The notes under the pieces: generated by a model
What the model was told of the DNA's origin: nothing
The model's database searches: none
The model's input: the letters and a program-made list of their open reading frames with translations, nothing else
NCBI RefSeq assembly: GCF_013035425.1
Contig: NZ_WQHX01000001.1
Span: forward strand, 868,001 to 932,000
Direction of reading: 5' to 3'
Source: Ruegeria arenilitoris
GTDB lineage: Bacteria > Pseudomonadota > Alphaproteobacteria > Rhodobacterales > Rhodobacteraceae
DNA: 64,000 nt
Program-made: the position numbers and the translations under genes
Shown here: in pieces, positions 9,216 through 17,965 of the stretch
Numbering within the stretch: position 1 is the stretch's first letter
How the letters are laid out: the number at the start of each line of letters is the position of its first letter

Positions 9216-10898
9216 ATGCCCAATCAACGCCAAAATATGCTGGCCCACCTCGAAAACCCCCGATTTGACGCGGTGGTGATCGGAGGCGGCGTGAATGGGA
9301 TCGGGGTCTGGCGAGACCTCGCCCTGCAAGGCTTGCGGGTGCTGTTGGTGGAGCGGAATGACTTTGCCTCCGGTTGTTCGGCTGCGCCGTCGCGAATGAT
9401 ACATGGGGGGCTGCGCTATCTGGAAAACGGTGAGTTTGACCTGGTGCGCGAGTCACTCGCGGAACGTGATGCGCTGCTGCGCAATGCACCGCATTTGGTG
9501 CGGCCGCTGCCGACCGTAATCCCGATTGCGGGCCTGACCTCGGGCCTCTTCAATGCAGCGGCCAGCTTCTTTGGGTGGTCCGGCAAACCCGCTCGGCGCG
9601 GAGCGCTGCCCATCAAGATTGGCCTGACGCTTTATGATTTTGTCACGCGCCATCGCCGACAGACGCCCAAACACCGGTTCCTGTCCAGATCCAAAACCCG
9701 TGCCGTTTTCCCAGCCCTGACGCGCGATGCCCGATGCGCCGCGCTCTATCACGACGCCTGGATCAGTCACCCCGAGCGGCTTTGCATCGAAATGATCCGC
9801 GACACCCTGCGCGATGCACCCGACGCTGCCGCTCTCAATTACGCCGAAATGGCGTTGGTCGATGGATGCTATTACTTAACCGACTTGCGCGGTGGGAAGA
9901 AGATGCCCGTTGCGCCGAAAGTGGTCGTGAATGCCACCGGCGCATGGCTCGATGAAACGCGCGAGGCACTGGGCGCAGATGCCCCGCGAATGATCTCGGG
10001 CACCAAAGGGTCGCACCTGATCCTACGCAATGACGCACTGTTGCAGGCGCTTGCCGGGCATATGGTTTATTTCGAGAACGCAGACGGCAGGGTTTGTATC
10101 GCATTTCCCTATCTGGGCCACGTGCTCGTTGGCTCTACCGATATTCGCGTCGATGGCGCCGCTCGCACCAAGTGCGAGCCAGAAGAGCGGGACTACATCC
10201 TCGGATCCTTGCGCAGTGTGTTCCCGGATTTAACCATCGATGCAGGTCAGATCGTATTCTCGTATTCTGGCATTCGTCCGCTGCCGCAGAGTGATGCTGA
10301 TTTCACGGGCCGTATATCACGGGGACATTACGTGCAGCGTCTTGACGGCGTGGTGCCGCAATTCTGCATGGTGGGCGGCAAATGGACGACCTTCCGCGCC
10401 TTTGCTGAGCAGGCCGCCGATGAGGTTCTCAGAGAACTGGGGCAAACGCGCAGGGGAACAACCTCCGACCTGAGCATCGGAGGTGGGCGCGGGTACTCGC
10501 CTACGGCCTCCCTGCCTGTGAGCGAAGCTCGCGCCACTCATCTGCTGGACCACTACGGAGCACAGGCAGAAGAGGTGCTGGCCAACTGCCCAGAGGATGA
10601 CGCGCCGCTCTTCCCCGGCCTGCCGCACACACGTGGCGAAATAGCATGTTTGGCGCGCAGCGAATTTGTCCAGACTTTGTCTGACCTTGCCCTGCGCCGC
10701 ACTTCTCTGGCGGTCACCGGATCGCTTACCGATGCGGTGATCGACGCGTTGGCAGATGTGCTGGCCAAAGCTCAAGATCTTACCCCCGATGAAATTGCTG
10801 CTCAGCGCGCGATGCTGGTGGCAGAACTGAACACCTACCACGGGCAAGCGCTTACGCTGTCCGAAGACAAAAAAGAACGGAGTATTGAATGCGCGTAA
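9216..10898 (+). CDS. FAD-dependent glycerol-3-phosphate dehydrogenase-like (GlpD/EryB family)
   Basis: The product is 560 residues. The ATG at 9216 has AAGAGGA just upstream, and an earlier in-frame ATG lies inside the preceding gene. The FAD-binding fold starts at residues 18-30 (DAVVIGGGVNGIG). It continues with SRMIHGGLRYLENGEFDLV, the GlpD-type block, and with VVNATGAWLD and YSGIRPLP. The family oxidises polyol phosphates, namely glycerol-3-phosphate in GlpD and erythritol-4-phosphate in EryB, and passes electrons to quinone at the membrane. Presence of a kinase in the same operon suggests a phosphorylated polyol as substrate, not necessarily glycerol phosphate. The last bases overlap the aldolase start. 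Confidence 0.8.
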   Translation: MPNQRQNMLAHLENPRFDAVVIGGGVNGIGVWRDLALQGLRVLLVERNDFASGCSAAPSRMIHGGLRYLENGEFDLVRESLAERDALLRNAPHLVRPLPTVIPIAGLTSGLFNAAASFFGWSGKPARRGALPIKIGLTLYDFVTRHRRQTPKHRFLSRSKTRAVFPALTRDARCAALYHDAWISHPERLCIEMIRDTLRDAPDAAALNYAEMALVDGCYYLTDLRGGKKMPVAPKVVVNATGAWLDETREALGADAPRMISGTKGSHLILRNDALLQALAGHMVYFENADGRVCIAFPYLGHVLVGSTDIRVDGAARTKCEPEERDYILGSLRSVFPDLTIDAGQIVFSYSGIRPLPQSDADFTGRISRGHYVQRLDGVVPQFCMVGGKWTTFRAFAEQAADEVLRELGQTRRGTTSDLSIGGGRGYSPTASLPVSEARATHLLDHYGAQAEEVLANCPEDDAPLFPGLPHTRGEIACLARSEFVQTLSDLALRRTSLAVTGSLTDAVIDALADVLAKAQDLTPDEIAAQRAMLVAELNTYHGQALTLSEDKKERSIECA

Positions 10899-11731
10899 GT
10901 CCCAAAGCCCGGATGAACCGGATGTTCACCAATGGCGGTTGCCTTGATGTGGCGGTGGATCACGGTGTCTGCAACGAGCCCTCTTTCATGGTGGGGCTCG
11001 AAGACATGGCCGCCGTAATGGATACGCTCATCAATGCCAAACCCGACGCGGTCCAATGTGCCTACGGACAGGCGGATCTGTTGCAATCGCGCCCCGAGAA
11101 AGACAAACCCGCTTTGGTGATGCGCATCGACATGGGTAACCCTTACAATGACACGCGCCACCGGGTGATGTGGTCGATGCTGCAAAACGCCGACGAACCG
11201 ATTATCGGCGCGCTTGAAATGGATGCTGCGGCTGTGGTCGTGAACCTTTTCATGCTGCCCGACGAGCCGGAGCTTTTTCGTCAATGCGTTGAGAACATCT
11301 CGCGCGTCCGTGCCGCCTGCTCGAAATACGGCATGCCTTTGATGATTGAGCCGTTGGTGATGTTATCCAATGATGTGCGCGGTGGTTATCAAGTTGACGG
11401 TAATGCGGAGAAAATCGTGACACTGGTGCGTCTGGCCTCAGAAATGGGCGCCGATATCATCAAGGCCGACCCCACAGAAAATGCGGAGGACTTCCATCGC
11501 GTGGTCGAGGCCGCACGCGTCCCTGTCCTTGTTCGCGGCGGTGGCAAGGAAGATCTGAAAAACGTTTTGATGAAATCCGCGGCACTCATGGCGCAAGGCG
11601 CGCAAGGAATGGTCTATGGCCGCAATGTCTATCAGCACGATAACCCGCGTGCGGTGGTCGCCGCTCTGATGGCGTTGATCCACAAGGGCGCTGGGGGTGA
11701 GGAAGCGTGGGAGATTTATAACAGTGTCTAA
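10889..11731 (+). CDS. Class I aldolase, DhnA/LsrF family
   Basis: A 280-residue barrel enzyme related to DhnA-type fructose-bisphosphate aldolases and to LsrF, the thiolase of AI-2 breakdown. The substrate-binding start VAVDHGV (about residues 21-27) replaces the usual AFDHG. The predicted Schiff-base lysine is Lys192 in GADIIKADP, followed by VPVLVRGGGK and GMVYGRNVYQ, the phosphate-binding loops of the family. It should cleave a phosphorylated ketose or dione made by the kinase and dehydrogenase of this operon. It overlaps both neighbours (ATG in the preceding stop region, and stop inside the kinase start). The exact substrate is unknown. Confidence 0.8.
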   Translation: MRVSPKARMNRMFTNGGCLDVAVDHGVCNEPSFMVGLEDMAAVMDTLINAKPDAVQCAYGQADLLQSRPEKDKPALVMRIDMGNPYNDTRHRVMWSMLQNADEPIIGALEMDAAAVVVNLFMLPDEPELFRQCVENISRVRAACSKYGMPLMIEPLVMLSNDVRGGYQVDGNAEKIVTLVRLASEMGADIIKADPTENAEDFHRVVEAARVPVLVRGGGKEDLKNVLMKSAALMAQGAQGMVYGRNVYQHDNPRAVVAALMALIHKGAGGEEAWEIYNSV

Positions 11732-13226
11732 GACCTATTTTCTTGGGTTAGACGCAGGCAATACCGTCATAAAGGCGGTGTTGTTCGACGGCGCGGGTCA
11801 TCAAGTGGCGATGCGAGCACTTGACGGGCAATCCTCGACACCGGCGCCGGGACACGTGGAACGTGACCTTGGTGAACTGTGGCGCAACGCGCAGGAGGTG
11901 ATCCGCGGCTGTATTGCAGATGCCGGAATCGATGCCGTCCTTATTGCGGGCGTGGGCTGTGCCGGTCACGGCAACGGGCTCTATCTCCTGGACAAATCCG
12001 GTGCTCCCTTGCTGGGCATTCAATCGCTAGACAGCCGCGCCGCCGGAGTGGCCAGCGATTTAACAGCCGCCCATGGCAGCCACCTCCATGCGCTGTGTTT
12101 GCAAAAGCCGTGGCCGTCGCAAACGCCCACGTTGCTGGCTTGGGTCAAACAAAACCAACCCGAAATCTACAAAAGGGCGGGTACGCTGCTGCTTTGCAAA
12201 GATTTCATCACATACCACCTGACAGGAGAGCGGGTCAGCGACATCTCTGACATGTCTGGCTGCGGCCTGACCCGCATGCCCGACGCCGTCTATGCCGACG
12301 AACTCCTCGAACTTTACGACCTCAGCGACGCGAAACTTCTGCTGCCGCGCCTGCTGGCGCCGTGCGACATCGCAGGCCATGTGACCGCGGACGCTGCCGC
12401 CGCAACCGGGCTACTGGCTGGAACGCCAGTCATTGCAGGCTTCTTCGACGTGGTGTCCTCTGCGTTGGGCTCAGGCGCGGGACGCCCTGGCGATGCGTCC
12501 ATCATCGCGGGCAGCTGGAGCATCAATCAGGTTTTTTCCGCTGCGCCTGTGGTCGATCCGGGTGTCTTCATGGTCTCAGCTTTCGGGCCAAGCTGTTTCG
12601 TGAACATTGAAGCCTCTGCAACCTCTGCAGCCAATCTGGAATGGTACGTGCGAGAGTTTGTCGAACGCGGTCAACACCACGACGACCCGTTTAGATATGT
12701 GAATTCCAAAGTGGGCGCGGTCGTACCCACCGGCGATGATCCTTTCTTCCACCCATTCCTCTATGGCTCGGGACAGGGAGCAGACCATCGCGCAGGCTTC
12801 TATGGCTTTGCGGGATGGCACGGTGAAGGCCACGTTCTTCGCGCCCTCTTCGAAGGCATCATGTTCGAACATCGCCGACACATTGAGGCATTGCGAAACG
12901 CCGGCGTCAGTTTCGATCGCGCGATCCTGTCGGGTGGTGGGTCCCGCAGTCCGCATTGGCCCCAGATGTTTGCAGACAGCTTGGCTGTGCCGATCACAGT
13001 GGGTGAGGCCCGCGAAACCGGCGCGTTGGGCGCGGCGATGGGTGCCGCCATCGCTACGGGCCATGTGGCGAACTACGACGCGGCAATCGCCCTGATGACC
13101 CGCCCGTTCGCCAAACTCGCGCCAAACCCGGCCATGAAATCGCACTATGACCGCCGCTATGACATTTATCTGGACCTGACTGCCGCTCTGCGCGGGTTCT
13201 GGTCCCGTTTGCAATCGGAGAAATGA
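11724..13226 (+). CDS. FGGY-family carbohydrate kinase
   Basis: 500 residues, the usual size of FGGY kinases, which phosphorylate sugars or polyols with ATP. I start it at the GTG at 11724 (VSKTYFLGLDAGNTVIKAVL) with GGGAG about 10 bases upstream. A GTG at 11697 would add nine unusual basic residues. The ATPase fold is seen in GLDAGNTVIKAVLFDG at the N-terminus, GVGCAGHGNGLY, the central GTPVIAGFFDVVSSALGSGA and the C-terminal ILSGGGSRSPHWPQMFAD followed by GALGAAMGAA. The class covers LsrK, EryA, XylB and GlpK and does not reveal the substrate. It overlaps the aldolase stop by 8 bases. Confidence 0.85.
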   Translation: MSKTYFLGLDAGNTVIKAVLFDGAGHQVAMRALDGQSSTPAPGHVERDLGELWRNAQEVIRGCIADAGIDAVLIAGVGCAGHGNGLYLLDKSGAPLLGIQSLDSRAAGVASDLTAAHGSHLHALCLQKPWPSQTPTLLAWVKQNQPEIYKRAGTLLLCKDFITYHLTGERVSDISDMSGCGLTRMPDAVYADELLELYDLSDAKLLLPRLLAPCDIAGHVTADAAAATGLLAGTPVIAGFFDVVSSALGSGAGRPGDASIIAGSWSINQVFSAAPVVDPGVFMVSAFGPSCFVNIEASATSAANLEWYVREFVERGQHHDDPFRYVNSKVGAVVPTGDDPFFHPFLYGSGQGADHRAGFYGFAGWHGEGHVLRALFEGIMFEHRRHIEALRNAGVSFDRAILSGGGSRSPHWPQMFADSLAVPITVGEARETGALGAAMGAAIATGHVANYDAAIALMTRPFAKLAPNPAMKSHYDRRYDIYLDLTAALRGFWSRLQSEK

Positions 13227-13229
13227 CCC

Positions 13230-14240
13230 ATGAAGGCCGTTGGCTTCCTCAATTCCTTGCCCGTTGATCATGCCGACAGCCTGATCGAATTTAACTTGCC
13301 CGACCCTGAGTTACGTCCGGCCGACCTGCTGGTCGCAGTGGAGGCGATCTCGGTCAACCCCGCTGACGCAAAGCGCCGCATCCGCACCGCGCCAGACGAG
13401 GCGTTGGAGGCGCCAATGATCCTTGGTTATGACGCAGTGGGAACCGTAGAGGCTGTGGGCCCGGATGTGACCGGCTTCAAAAAAGGTGACCGCGTCTGGT
13501 ACGCGGGTGATGCCGGTCGCGATGGGTCTAATGCCGAATTGCAGGCCGTGGATCATCGCATTGCATCACTCGCGCCGACCTCGGTCAGCCCAACAGCCGC
13601 GGCCTCGCTGCCGCTGGTTACGCTGACCGCGTGGGAAGTACTCTTTGACCGCTTGCAAGTCCGGCAGGACGAGACCCGTGCTTCAGTGCTTGTCATCGGT
13701 GGAGCAGGTGGCGTCGGCTCCATCACGTTGCAGCTTTTGCGCAAACTGACTGGGCACGAGGCGATCGCCACCGCCTCACGCGATGACAGCGCCGACTGGT
13801 GCCGCAAGATGGGTGCACATGAGATCGTCGACCACCGCGACCTGGTCGCCAACACACGCGCAAACGGGCGTGAATTCGTCGATTACATTGCTCATTACAA
13901 CGGCCTCGATCTGCATTGGGATGCGATGTGCGACCTGATCGCTCCGCAAGGTCGTATCAGCTCGATTGCGGAAACCCCCGAGAAACTCGACCTCTGCGCA
14001 CTGCAGGGCAAATCCGTCGGCTTTATGTGGGAATTGATGTTCACGCGTTCCATGTTCGGCACGCAGGACATGGCCCGTCAGGGCGCAATCCTTTCCCGGA
14101 TGGCGCGTATGGTGGATGACGGCATAATCGCGTGCACGGCAACGAAGTCGCTTCAAGGGCTCTCAGTGGAAACGCTCAAAAACGCGCATCGAATAATCGA
14201 AACCGGTGCTATGATCGGCAAACTGACAATTACTTTCTGA
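13230..14240 (+). CDS. MDR-family quinone reductase-like alcohol dehydrogenase
   Basis: 336 residues of the medium-chain dehydrogenase/reductase superfamily, in the quinone-oxidoreductase-like branch usually annotated zinc-binding alcohol dehydrogenase family. The N-terminal GroES-like domain begins MKAVGFLNSLPVDHADSL and holds VSVNPADAKRR in the position of family members without catalytic zinc. I see no classic zinc-ligand Cys cluster. The NADPH-binding Rossmann motif is VLVIGGAGGVGSITLQLL. It starts three bases after the kinase stop, so it belongs to the operon. It may reduce an enone or carbonyl side product, but its role in the pathway is a guess. Confidence 0.75.
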   Translation: MKAVGFLNSLPVDHADSLIEFNLPDPELRPADLLVAVEAISVNPADAKRRIRTAPDEALEAPMILGYDAVGTVEAVGPDVTGFKKGDRVWYAGDAGRDGSNAELQAVDHRIASLAPTSVSPTAAASLPLVTLTAWEVLFDRLQVRQDETRASVLVIGGAGGVGSITLQLLRKLTGHEAIATASRDDSADWCRKMGAHEIVDHRDLVANTRANGREFVDYIAHYNGLDLHWDAMCDLIAPQGRISSIAETPEKLDLCALQGKSVGFMWELMFTRSMFGTQDMARQGAILSRMARMVDDGIIACTATKSLQGLSVETLKNAHRIIETGAMIGKLTITF

Positions 14241-14251
14241 GGCCGCAGATC

Positions 14252-15868
14252 ATGGCTGAGACGACGCTCGACGGGCGGTACGACTATATCATCATCGGAG
14301 CTGGCACCGCGGGTTGCGTATTGGCGAACCGACTCAGCGCCGACGCCATGAAACGCGTTTTGCTGTTGGAGGCCGGCGGGCGGGACAACTATCACTGGGT
14401 GCATATCCCTATTGGATACCTCTATTGCATCGGCAATCCGCGCACGGACTGGATGATGAAAACCGCTGAAGAGTCTGGCCTGAATGGACGCGCATTGGTC
14501 TACCCGCGCGGCAAGGTGCTGGGCGGCTGCACGGCAGTCAACGGCATGATTTACATGCGCGGGCAGGCGGCAGATTACGATGGTTGGCGGCAACTCGGAA
14601 ATCCCGGCTGGGGTTGGGACGACGTACTGCCCTACTTTCAACGCTCCGAGGATCACCACGCCGGCGATAACGACATCCATAAATCTGGTGGCGAATGGAA
14701 GGTACAGCCGCAGCGCTTGGAGTGGGAAATCCTGCGTGCCGTGCAGGAAGGCGCACGCGAATTCGGGATCGAACCCTGTGCCGATTTCAACGATGGCAGC
14801 AACGAAGGCTCGGGCTTCTTTGAGGTCAACCAGTCCGGCGGTGTCCGCTGGACCACGGCAAAAGGTTTTCTGCGTCCGGCAATGGGTCGCAACAATCTGC
14901 GCGTGCTGACCGGGGCGCAGGTTGACGCGCTGGTGCTGGAAGAAGGCCGCGCTTCAGGTGTCCGCTTTACCAAAGGTGGGCAGACCCAGCTCGTCCGTTG
15001 CGACGGAGAGATTGTCGTGGCTTCAGGTGCGATCAACACGCCAAAACTGCTGGAGCTTTCCGGAATAGGCCAACCTGATCGCATCTCGGCTCTTGGACTA
15101 ACGCCTTTGGTGGAGTCGCAAAACGTAGGCGAAAATCTTCAGGATCACCTGCAAATCCGCACTGTCTACAAGGTACAGAATGCGAAAACTTTGAATACGC
15201 AGGCGAACTCCCTGTGGGGCAAGGCGCAGATGGGATTGGAATACGCGCTGAAACGTTCGGGGCCGCTGTCCATGGCACCCAGTCAGTTCGGAATGTTCAC
15301 CAAGTCTGACCCATCGCTCGCAACGCCAGATCTGGAATATCACGTGCAGCCGCTCTCGACGGATCGCCTGGGCGACCCGCTACACCCGTTCCCAGCTATC
15401 ACGATGTCGGTCTGCAATCTGCGACCGCAAAGTCTGGGTACGTGCCACGCCACCAGCCCGGACCCGTCTACCCAGCCAGAGATCAAGCCGAATTACCTCT
15501 CGACGCATGGCGACAAACAGGTCGCGCTGGCTTCGGTTCGGCAGGCACGTGAAATCATGACTGCCAAGGCGCTCGCGCCCTATTCAGCCGAAGAAATGCT
15601 TCCAGGGCGGCAGGTTGAAAGCGATGCCGACATGCTGCACGCCATTGGAGACATTGCCACGACAATATTCCACCCTGTGGGCACTTGTCGAATGGGGTCG
15701 GATCCTCAGTCGGTTGTGACGCCGGACTTGCGCGTCAGGGGTGTTGTTGGTCTGAGAGTGGTGGATGCTTCCATAATGCCACGCATCACATCGGGGAACA
15801 CTGCATCACCCGTCATAATGATTGCGGAGAAGGCTGCAGATATGATGCGCGCAGCCGCAAAAGCTTAG
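14252..15868 (+). CDS. GMC-family FAD oxidoreductase (choline dehydrogenase-like)
   Basis: 538 residues from the ATG at 14252, 11 bases after the preceding stop. GMC enzymes oxidise alcohols and sugars with FAD. The FAD-binding motif is YIIIGAGTAGCVLANRLS. The first GMC signature is present around PRGKVLGGCTAVNGMIYMRG, and the catalytic histidine lies in the C-terminal block TTIFHPVGTCRMG, followed by RITSGNTASPVIMIAEKAAD. It resembles BetA-type dehydrogenases, but the sugar-pathway context makes a polyol or sugar alcohol a better guess than choline. It is the last gene of the operon, and no clear hairpin terminator follows. Confidence 0.85.
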   Translation: MAETTLDGRYDYIIIGAGTAGCVLANRLSADAMKRVLLLEAGGRDNYHWVHIPIGYLYCIGNPRTDWMMKTAEESGLNGRALVYPRGKVLGGCTAVNGMIYMRGQAADYDGWRQLGNPGWGWDDVLPYFQRSEDHHAGDNDIHKSGGEWKVQPQRLEWEILRAVQEGAREFGIEPCADFNDGSNEGSGFFEVNQSGGVRWTTAKGFLRPAMGRNNLRVLTGAQVDALVLEEGRASGVRFTKGGQTQLVRCDGEIVVASGAINTPKLLELSGIGQPDRISALGLTPLVESQNVGENLQDHLQIRTVYKVQNAKTLNTQANSLWGKAQMGLEYALKRSGPLSMAPSQFGMFTKSDPSLATPDLEYHVQPLSTDRLGDPLHPFPAITMSVCNLRPQSLGTCHATSPDPSTQPEIKPNYLSTHGDKQVALASVRQAREIMTAKALAPYSAEEMLPGRQVESDADMLHAIGDIATTIFHPVGTCRMGSDPQSVVTPDLRVRGVVGLRVVDASIMPRITSGNTASPVIMIAEKAADMMRAAAKA

Positions 15869-16067
15869 GCGCTGATAAGAATAGACCCTTAGCCACCAGT
15901 GATCGGCAATTTCAAGCGCGTTTCAACCAAGAATGAATTTTTGGTGAGGGTTAAAGGCCGTGGCGAGCTGCAGTGCAGCGCGCAAACCTAGGTTCAACGG
16001 CTGCTTTGGGGCGGATAGCAGTCATAGCTTGGTCGCTTTTCAAGTCACACGATGAGGTTTGCCGATG

Positions 16068-16445
16068 TCACAGAACTCTGCCCAATTTCCCTTTGTAGCG
16101 GGAACAATGACGCAACTCGTGCAAGTTTTTTTCGAGAGCGAGCAGTGCCTGCGACATGCTATCGACCTGATCATCGTGTTTGCCATTAGGGAAGGCAGCG
16201 ACTTCGGCCAGAAAGGCTTCTTTACATGGTGCAGATGCTGGCAACCTGACTTGCCCCCCGTTCGATCTTTGGAGACTGAATGGACATCCGCTCATCTTTA
16301 GCGAGTTTTGGATTATGTGACCTTACACATTCCCTGGCCTGACGGCGCAGATGATCGTACACACCGCGACCTGCACCAACCGTTTCGACAATGAGCAGAT
16401 TTGGCCTCCATTTCTTGCGAAGCTTTGTCGCTGCACTTAGAAGGT
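16068..16445 (-). pseudogene. Phage terminase large subunit remnant, C-terminal nuclease part
   Basis: Two minus-strand frames together read like the end of a phage terminase. Upstream (about 16300-16445) gives KKWRPNLLIVETVGAGRGVY. Then, after a frame change near 16295, comes EAFLAEVAAFPNGKHDDQVDSM in two continuous parts. The PNGKHDDQVDS block carries the acidic nuclease residues typical of TerL C-termini. Most of the ATPase half is missing, so it is a dead fragment. It lies just outside the att copy at 16594, which suggests an older prophage was lost here before or beside the island. No other phage structural gene is seen. Confidence 0.65.
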
Positions 16446-16593
16446 CCGGTTGTACGAAGCGGCCAGTGGATTGCAGTTGGGCATAGCTGATTCACCCGTT
16501 GCATGAGGTGGCAACCAAGCGCATTTGGGATGGCGGACTTTTTGGCGGGTATCGCAACTAGAGTCAAAAATATCATTTAAACTCAATGATGTA

Positions 16594-16617
16594 TGGCGGA
16601 GACGAAGGGATTCGAAC
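16594..16617. repeat. Left attachment site, tRNA-Ser 3'-end copy
   Basis: 24 bases beginning TGGCGGAGACGAAGG and ending TTCGAAC are identical to the 3' end of tRNA-Ser at 37393-37416, including the CCA end, in the same orientation. The flanking bases differ on both sides. No tRNA body follows, so this is the duplicated end left by site-specific integration. Confidence 0.85.
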
Positions 16618-16669
16618 TTATACTGTAAAAATCTGAAATATTTAATTAAAAACAAAATCGATAATAAAT

Positions 16670-16689
16670 GTACCACATAAAATACCACA
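16670..16689. repeat. Candidate integrase arm-type sites, left end
   Basis: GTACCAC and ATACCAC stand 13 bases apart, and the 14-mer CATAAAATACCACA (16676-16689) is identical to 37244-37257 at the right end. The paired short repeats just inside each att copy fit arm-type integrase or excisionase binding sites. An alternative is that the shared 14-mer is debris of an integrase 5' end. Confidence 0.5.
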
Positions 16690-16753
16690 GTAAGTTTCAA
16701 TTTCGCGAAGAAACGTTGAGGTATCACGTGCGGCAACGCTTACTCTTTGAAAT

Positions 16754-17038
16754 TCAGGGCATTACACCGAGGCGGCTCTGCCTAGCTTTCCTCCGCTCTC
16801 GAGCAGCGCGTTTTCTGCACCCCTCAGAGCAATACAGGGTATCAGCCCGGACGTAATCTGGTAACTGATCCGCACATCGGCGGCAATGCCATGTTCCCCT
16901 TTTCAAGCGACCCAGTATGGCAATTGCACGGGCCTTGCGGTTCCCATTGTTGCCGGTCCCGAAATAGGCTTGATAGACAACCAAGAATGGCGGTTCGTCG
17001 TTCTCAATCCAAAGTTCGTGCGGTTTTGGACCAGGCAT
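16754..17038 (-). CDS. Small Cys-rich, possibly zinc-binding protein of unknown function
   Basis: 94 residues. The ATG at 17038 follows a GGGGA site by about 6 bases. The N-terminal half is ordinary (MPGPKPHELWIENDEPPFLV). The C-terminal part has HCRRCADQLPDYVRADTLYC followed by SEGCRKRAARERRKARQ, giving a CxxC...CxxxC arrangement that fits a small zinc ribbon with a basic tail suited to nucleic-acid binding. It is the first gene inside the left end of the island. I do not recognise a named family. Confidence 0.55.
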   Translation of the reverse strand: MPGPKPHELWIENDEPPFLVVYQAYFGTGNNGNRKARAIAILGRLKRGTWHCRRCADQLPDYVRADTLYCSEGCRKRAARERRKARQSRLGVMP

Positions 17039-17705
17039 TTATTATCCCCATAGGATGCACCCATAGACGGGTTAATTCATTGATAAATAGTTAACCCTAG
17101 TAGTTACTCCTCGGTGAGTTTTCAGTTCTACGCCAACATATGTTCTTTATTTGTTCTAAAATACCAGATCAGAAAGAGAGCCACAAGACCGGAACAAATC
17201 TGCTTGGCGCTTCGAAAAATTCGGTCTGCTATCCACCTCAAAGCGGACATCCGACAAAAACGCTCAGATGACCGCCTTGAGCCCAAACTGGACCTTGCTT
17301 CTTGGCGAAGCATCCTCCGCAATGGGCGGGATCCGGCCATTCGCCGCCAGTGCGATGAGATGGTGCCAGGACAGTGAGAGCGGACGTTCAGAATGGCCTG
17401 AAACCGAGCATCTCGCCGCACGACCGCATGGCAACTCCGAGTCCAACTCGGACATAGCATAATCGTTTTGCGTGCGCTCGCGGCGCAGATTTCGCTGCAA
17501 GCCGATCTGGAAGAATGGCTGCACCACTACAACCAAGAGCACACTCATCAGGGCAAAATGTGTTGCAGAAGAATACCCTTCCAGACCATGATCGAGAGCA
17601 AAGAGATCAGGAAGCAAAATATCCGGAACCAAACTTAATCTGGCATACACCACAGGAAAAACGGCCAACTGTCAGATCACATCGGAACCACTACATGTCA
17701 GTACA
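17039..17705. other. Gene-poor gap with dispersed repeat
   Basis: The open frames on both strands have shadow-like composition and no ribosome sites. The part from about 17228 to 17360 carries words of the dispersed intergenic repeat (AAGCGGACATCCGAC, GATGACCGCCTTGAGCCCAA and GGCCATTCGCCGCC). Nothing else was seen. Confidence 0.5.
17228..17360. repeat. Dispersed intergenic repeat, copy 3
   Basis: It shares TGACCGCCTTGAGCCCAA with the copy near 25005 (TGACCGAGTTGAGCCCAA) and, on the other strand, with those at 693 and 1864. Because copies occur both inside and outside the island, the repeat is a property of the host lineage, or the island comes from a close relative. Confidence 0.4.
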
Positions 17706-17903
17706 TCAGCGACGCCGAGCAAACCCAGGGCTTTCCGATACGCCATTTCGCCACGCGTTCAACCCCTTGCAGCGTCGACAAATTCGCTCTCCGAACCCTT
17801 CGCTCCAGAATGGAGTTCTGCAACGAAGACACGGGCGTTCTTGCGGCACGTCATTGTGGGCGCGAGCCATGATCGTATCTGCTTCGTTGTCGGAGTCTTC
17901 CAT
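17706..17903 (-). CDS. Small zinc-ribbon protein typical of mobile elements
   Basis: 65 residues with a four-cysteine ribbon: PCLRCRTPFWSEGFGERICR, then RCKGLNAWR. The CxxC...CxxC spacing and the FWSEGFGERIC...C..LNAWR pattern recall small proteins often carried on alphaproteobacterial plasmids and islands. The N-terminus is acidic. Its role is unknown. A DNA-binding or regulatory part is possible but not shown. Confidence 0.6.
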   Translation of the reverse strand: MEDSDNEADTIMARAHNDVPQERPCLRCRTPFWSEGFGERICRRCKGLNAWRNGVSESPGFARRR

Positions 17904-17965
17904 CAGTTCTTAGCCTCGATTTCTGTTTTGGTTTATACGGCGACTGGAAAAGAATGTTCCGAGCC

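Noticed and set aside
2567..15868. True AI-2 (lsr) operon
   Set aside because: The binding protein is not a close LsrB match by eye, lsrG is missing and four extra oxidoreductases are present. Only the layout is shared.
14252..15868. Choline dehydrogenase betA
   Set aside because: The family fits, but no betB, betI or choline transporter is near and the operon context is sugar or polyol use.
17515..17913. Plus-strand 132-codon frame
   Set aside because: It is antisense to the zinc-ribbon gene at 17706-17903 and has His/Arg/Gln-rich shadow composition.
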